DNA of 64,000 bases. It comes from Gemmatimonadaceae bacterium (GTDB lineage: Bacteria; Gemmatimonadota; Gemmatimonadetes; Gemmatimonadales; Gemmatimonadaceae). Made by a program: the position numbers and the translations under genes. Of this stretch, positions 63,236 to 64,000 are shown piece after piece (position 1 is the first letter of the stretch; the number at the start of each line of letters is the position of its first letter). The notes beneath the pieces are model-generated. The model worked only from the letters and a program-made list of their open reading frames with translations, made no database searches and was not told the DNA's origin. The DNA is taken from NCBI GenBank assembly GCA_019752115.1, contig JAIEMN010000023.1, positions 62,001 through 126,000 of the forward strand. The letters are read 5' to 3'.

Positions 63236-64000
63236 ATGAAGATCAACGGACAGACGGACACGAACCTCGGGCTCAAGCTCGTGAGCCTCTCCGGGTGGAT
63301 GGAGGGGCCGATGATGAATCGCAGCCTCACCGCCCTGCCGCAGGTGCTCGGCAGCGTCCCCGCCGGCTTTGCGACGGCGTCGCCGCGCCAGATCGAATGC
63401 ACGTTCCGCATCGACGCGGCGGGGCTGAGCGAGCGCGAGGCCAAAATGGCGACCGTGCAGGATGCCCTCGCCGGGCTCCTGCTGTTGTCGTTCGACGATC
63501 ACCCCACGCGGCTCATCCGGGCCGTCGCGACGAGCATTGTGGCCACCGGCATCACCGAGCGGGCCATCCTCATCGTGCCCTCGTTCACGGTGACGATCCG
63601 CTTCGTGGCGTGGGATCCCGCGTCGTACGACGAGGAGCCGTCGGTGATCAGCTTCGGCAGTGCGCCGAAGCCGATCCCCATGGGCACGCTGCCCTCCCCT
63701 GGCGTCGTGTTCATCACCGGGGCGCTGTCCGCCGGCAGCTCGCGCACCCTCACCTATCGCTCGTTCAACGGGATCGCGTACGGGTCGCTCACCCTCACGC
63801 CCCCGAGCTCGCCGGCGGAATCGCTCGGCGCGAACGACTGGCTCGAGGTGAACCTCCTCCGGCGCACGATCATCAAGTGCACCTCCGGCGGGACGCGCGC
63901 CTCGGTCTATCACTGGAAGACGGCGGGCGCGTGGTTCACGCTGGAGCCGGCCGACAGCTTCCGCACGAGCAGCATCTACCCGACGCTCGCGATCGATTCG
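63236..64000 (+). CDS. Distal tail (Dit-like) protein, cut by the right edge
   Basis: 255 codons from ATG 63236 to the window end without a stop. The start LGLKLVSLSGWMEGPMMN, with PRQIECTFRID and SFDDHPTRLIRAVATSIVAT further on, matches the Sipho_tail/Dit family, which forms a ring at the tail tip and holds the receptor-binding parts. It starts one base after the previous stop. Here it comes after the hub-like gene rather than before it. The C-terminus is missing. Confidence 0.8.
   Translation, partial: MKINGQTDTNLGLKLVSLSGWMEGPMMNRSLTALPQVLGSVPAGFATASPRQIECTFRIDAAGLSEREAKMATVQDALAGLLLLSFDDHPTRLIRAVATSIVATGITERAILIVPSFTVTIRFVAWDPASYDEEPSVISFGSAPKPIPMGTLPSPGVVFITGALSAGSSRTLTYRSFNGIAYGSLTLTPPSSPAESLGANDWLEVNLLRRTIIKCTSGGTRASVYHWKTAGAWFTLEPADSFRTSSIYPTLAIDS

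Larger units (their letters stand above)
34793..64000. mobile_element. Prophage, long non-contractile-tail type (right end outside window)
   Basis: From the tRNA-Lys remnant onward every gene is on the plus strand, tightly packed. The set includes replication genes (DEAH helicase, Prim-Pol primase), TerS/TerL, portal, scaffold, P22-type coat, head-tail connectors, tail tube, G/GT chaperones, tape measure and tail tip. No sheath or baseplate gene of a contractile tail is seen. Integrase, repressor and lysis genes are not in the window and are expected further right. Structural genes look intact, so the element may be functional. Confidence 0.92.

Overview
The window is a high-GC bacterial chromosome segment (1 to about 34.8 kb) followed by a prophage that runs off the right edge (about 34.8 to 64 kb). 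My best guess for the host is a Gemmatimonadota-like bacterium. This is inferred from the GC-rich coding style, the frequent GTG starts and ATGA/GTGA overlaps, and the gene mix: paired M16 peptidases, a MetX-homoserine dehydrogenase fusion, and many exported hydrolases. No 16S rRNA or other phylogenetic marker is present to settle it.

Chromosomal part. A PP2C phosphatase (cut by the left edge) and an MsbA-type ABC exporter lie on the minus strand, divergent from a UvrA excinuclease. A tRNA-Asn with a strong terminator follows, then a four-gene minor pseudopilin operon (FimT/GspH, PilV, PilW and PilX types). Next come a MOSC protein and an APC transporter on the minus strand. Divergent from these is an operon of an active and a pseudo-enzyme M16 peptidase plus a two-domain rhodanese lipoprotein, followed by a class C beta-lactamase-fold hydrolase. 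purE-purK, a small membrane protein and acetate kinase come next. A SAM-II riboswitch precedes metY and a fused metX-hom gene, so methionine-branch enzymes appear to be under SAM feedback. A P1-family peptidase, HolB, MoaC, two lytic transglycosylases (one LysM-bearing), a NarL/HisKA_3 two-component pair and an MscS-type channel complete the host part.

Prophage. The boundary is a truncated 3' half of a tRNA-Lys(UUU) at 34793-34834, the expected scar of tRNA-targeted integration. The intact tRNA and the integrase are presumably beyond the right edge. The early/replication block (35.0-46.3 kb) is a tightly overlapping plus-strand operon. It holds small hypothetical and membrane proteins, DNA-binding proteins, a DEAH helicase interrupted by an intein, an arm-domain protein, a Prim-Pol primase/ATPase and two PD-(D/E)XK-like nucleases. 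The late block (46.3-64 kb) is ordered TerS, TerL, portal, head morphogenesis, scaffold, P22-type coat, connectors, tail terminator, tail tube, G/GT chaperones with a -1 frameshift, tape measure and tail-tip proteins, which indicates a long non-contractile-tail phage.

The most unusual locus is 40717-41487. A complete Hint-type intein sits in helicase motif VI, and its homing-type HNH endonuclease gene (40862-41437) lies in a different reading frame (+1), with its own perfect AGGAGGT ribosome binding site. The intein frame stays open right through it. This nested, dual-coded arrangement is the strongest candidate here for an undescribed system.
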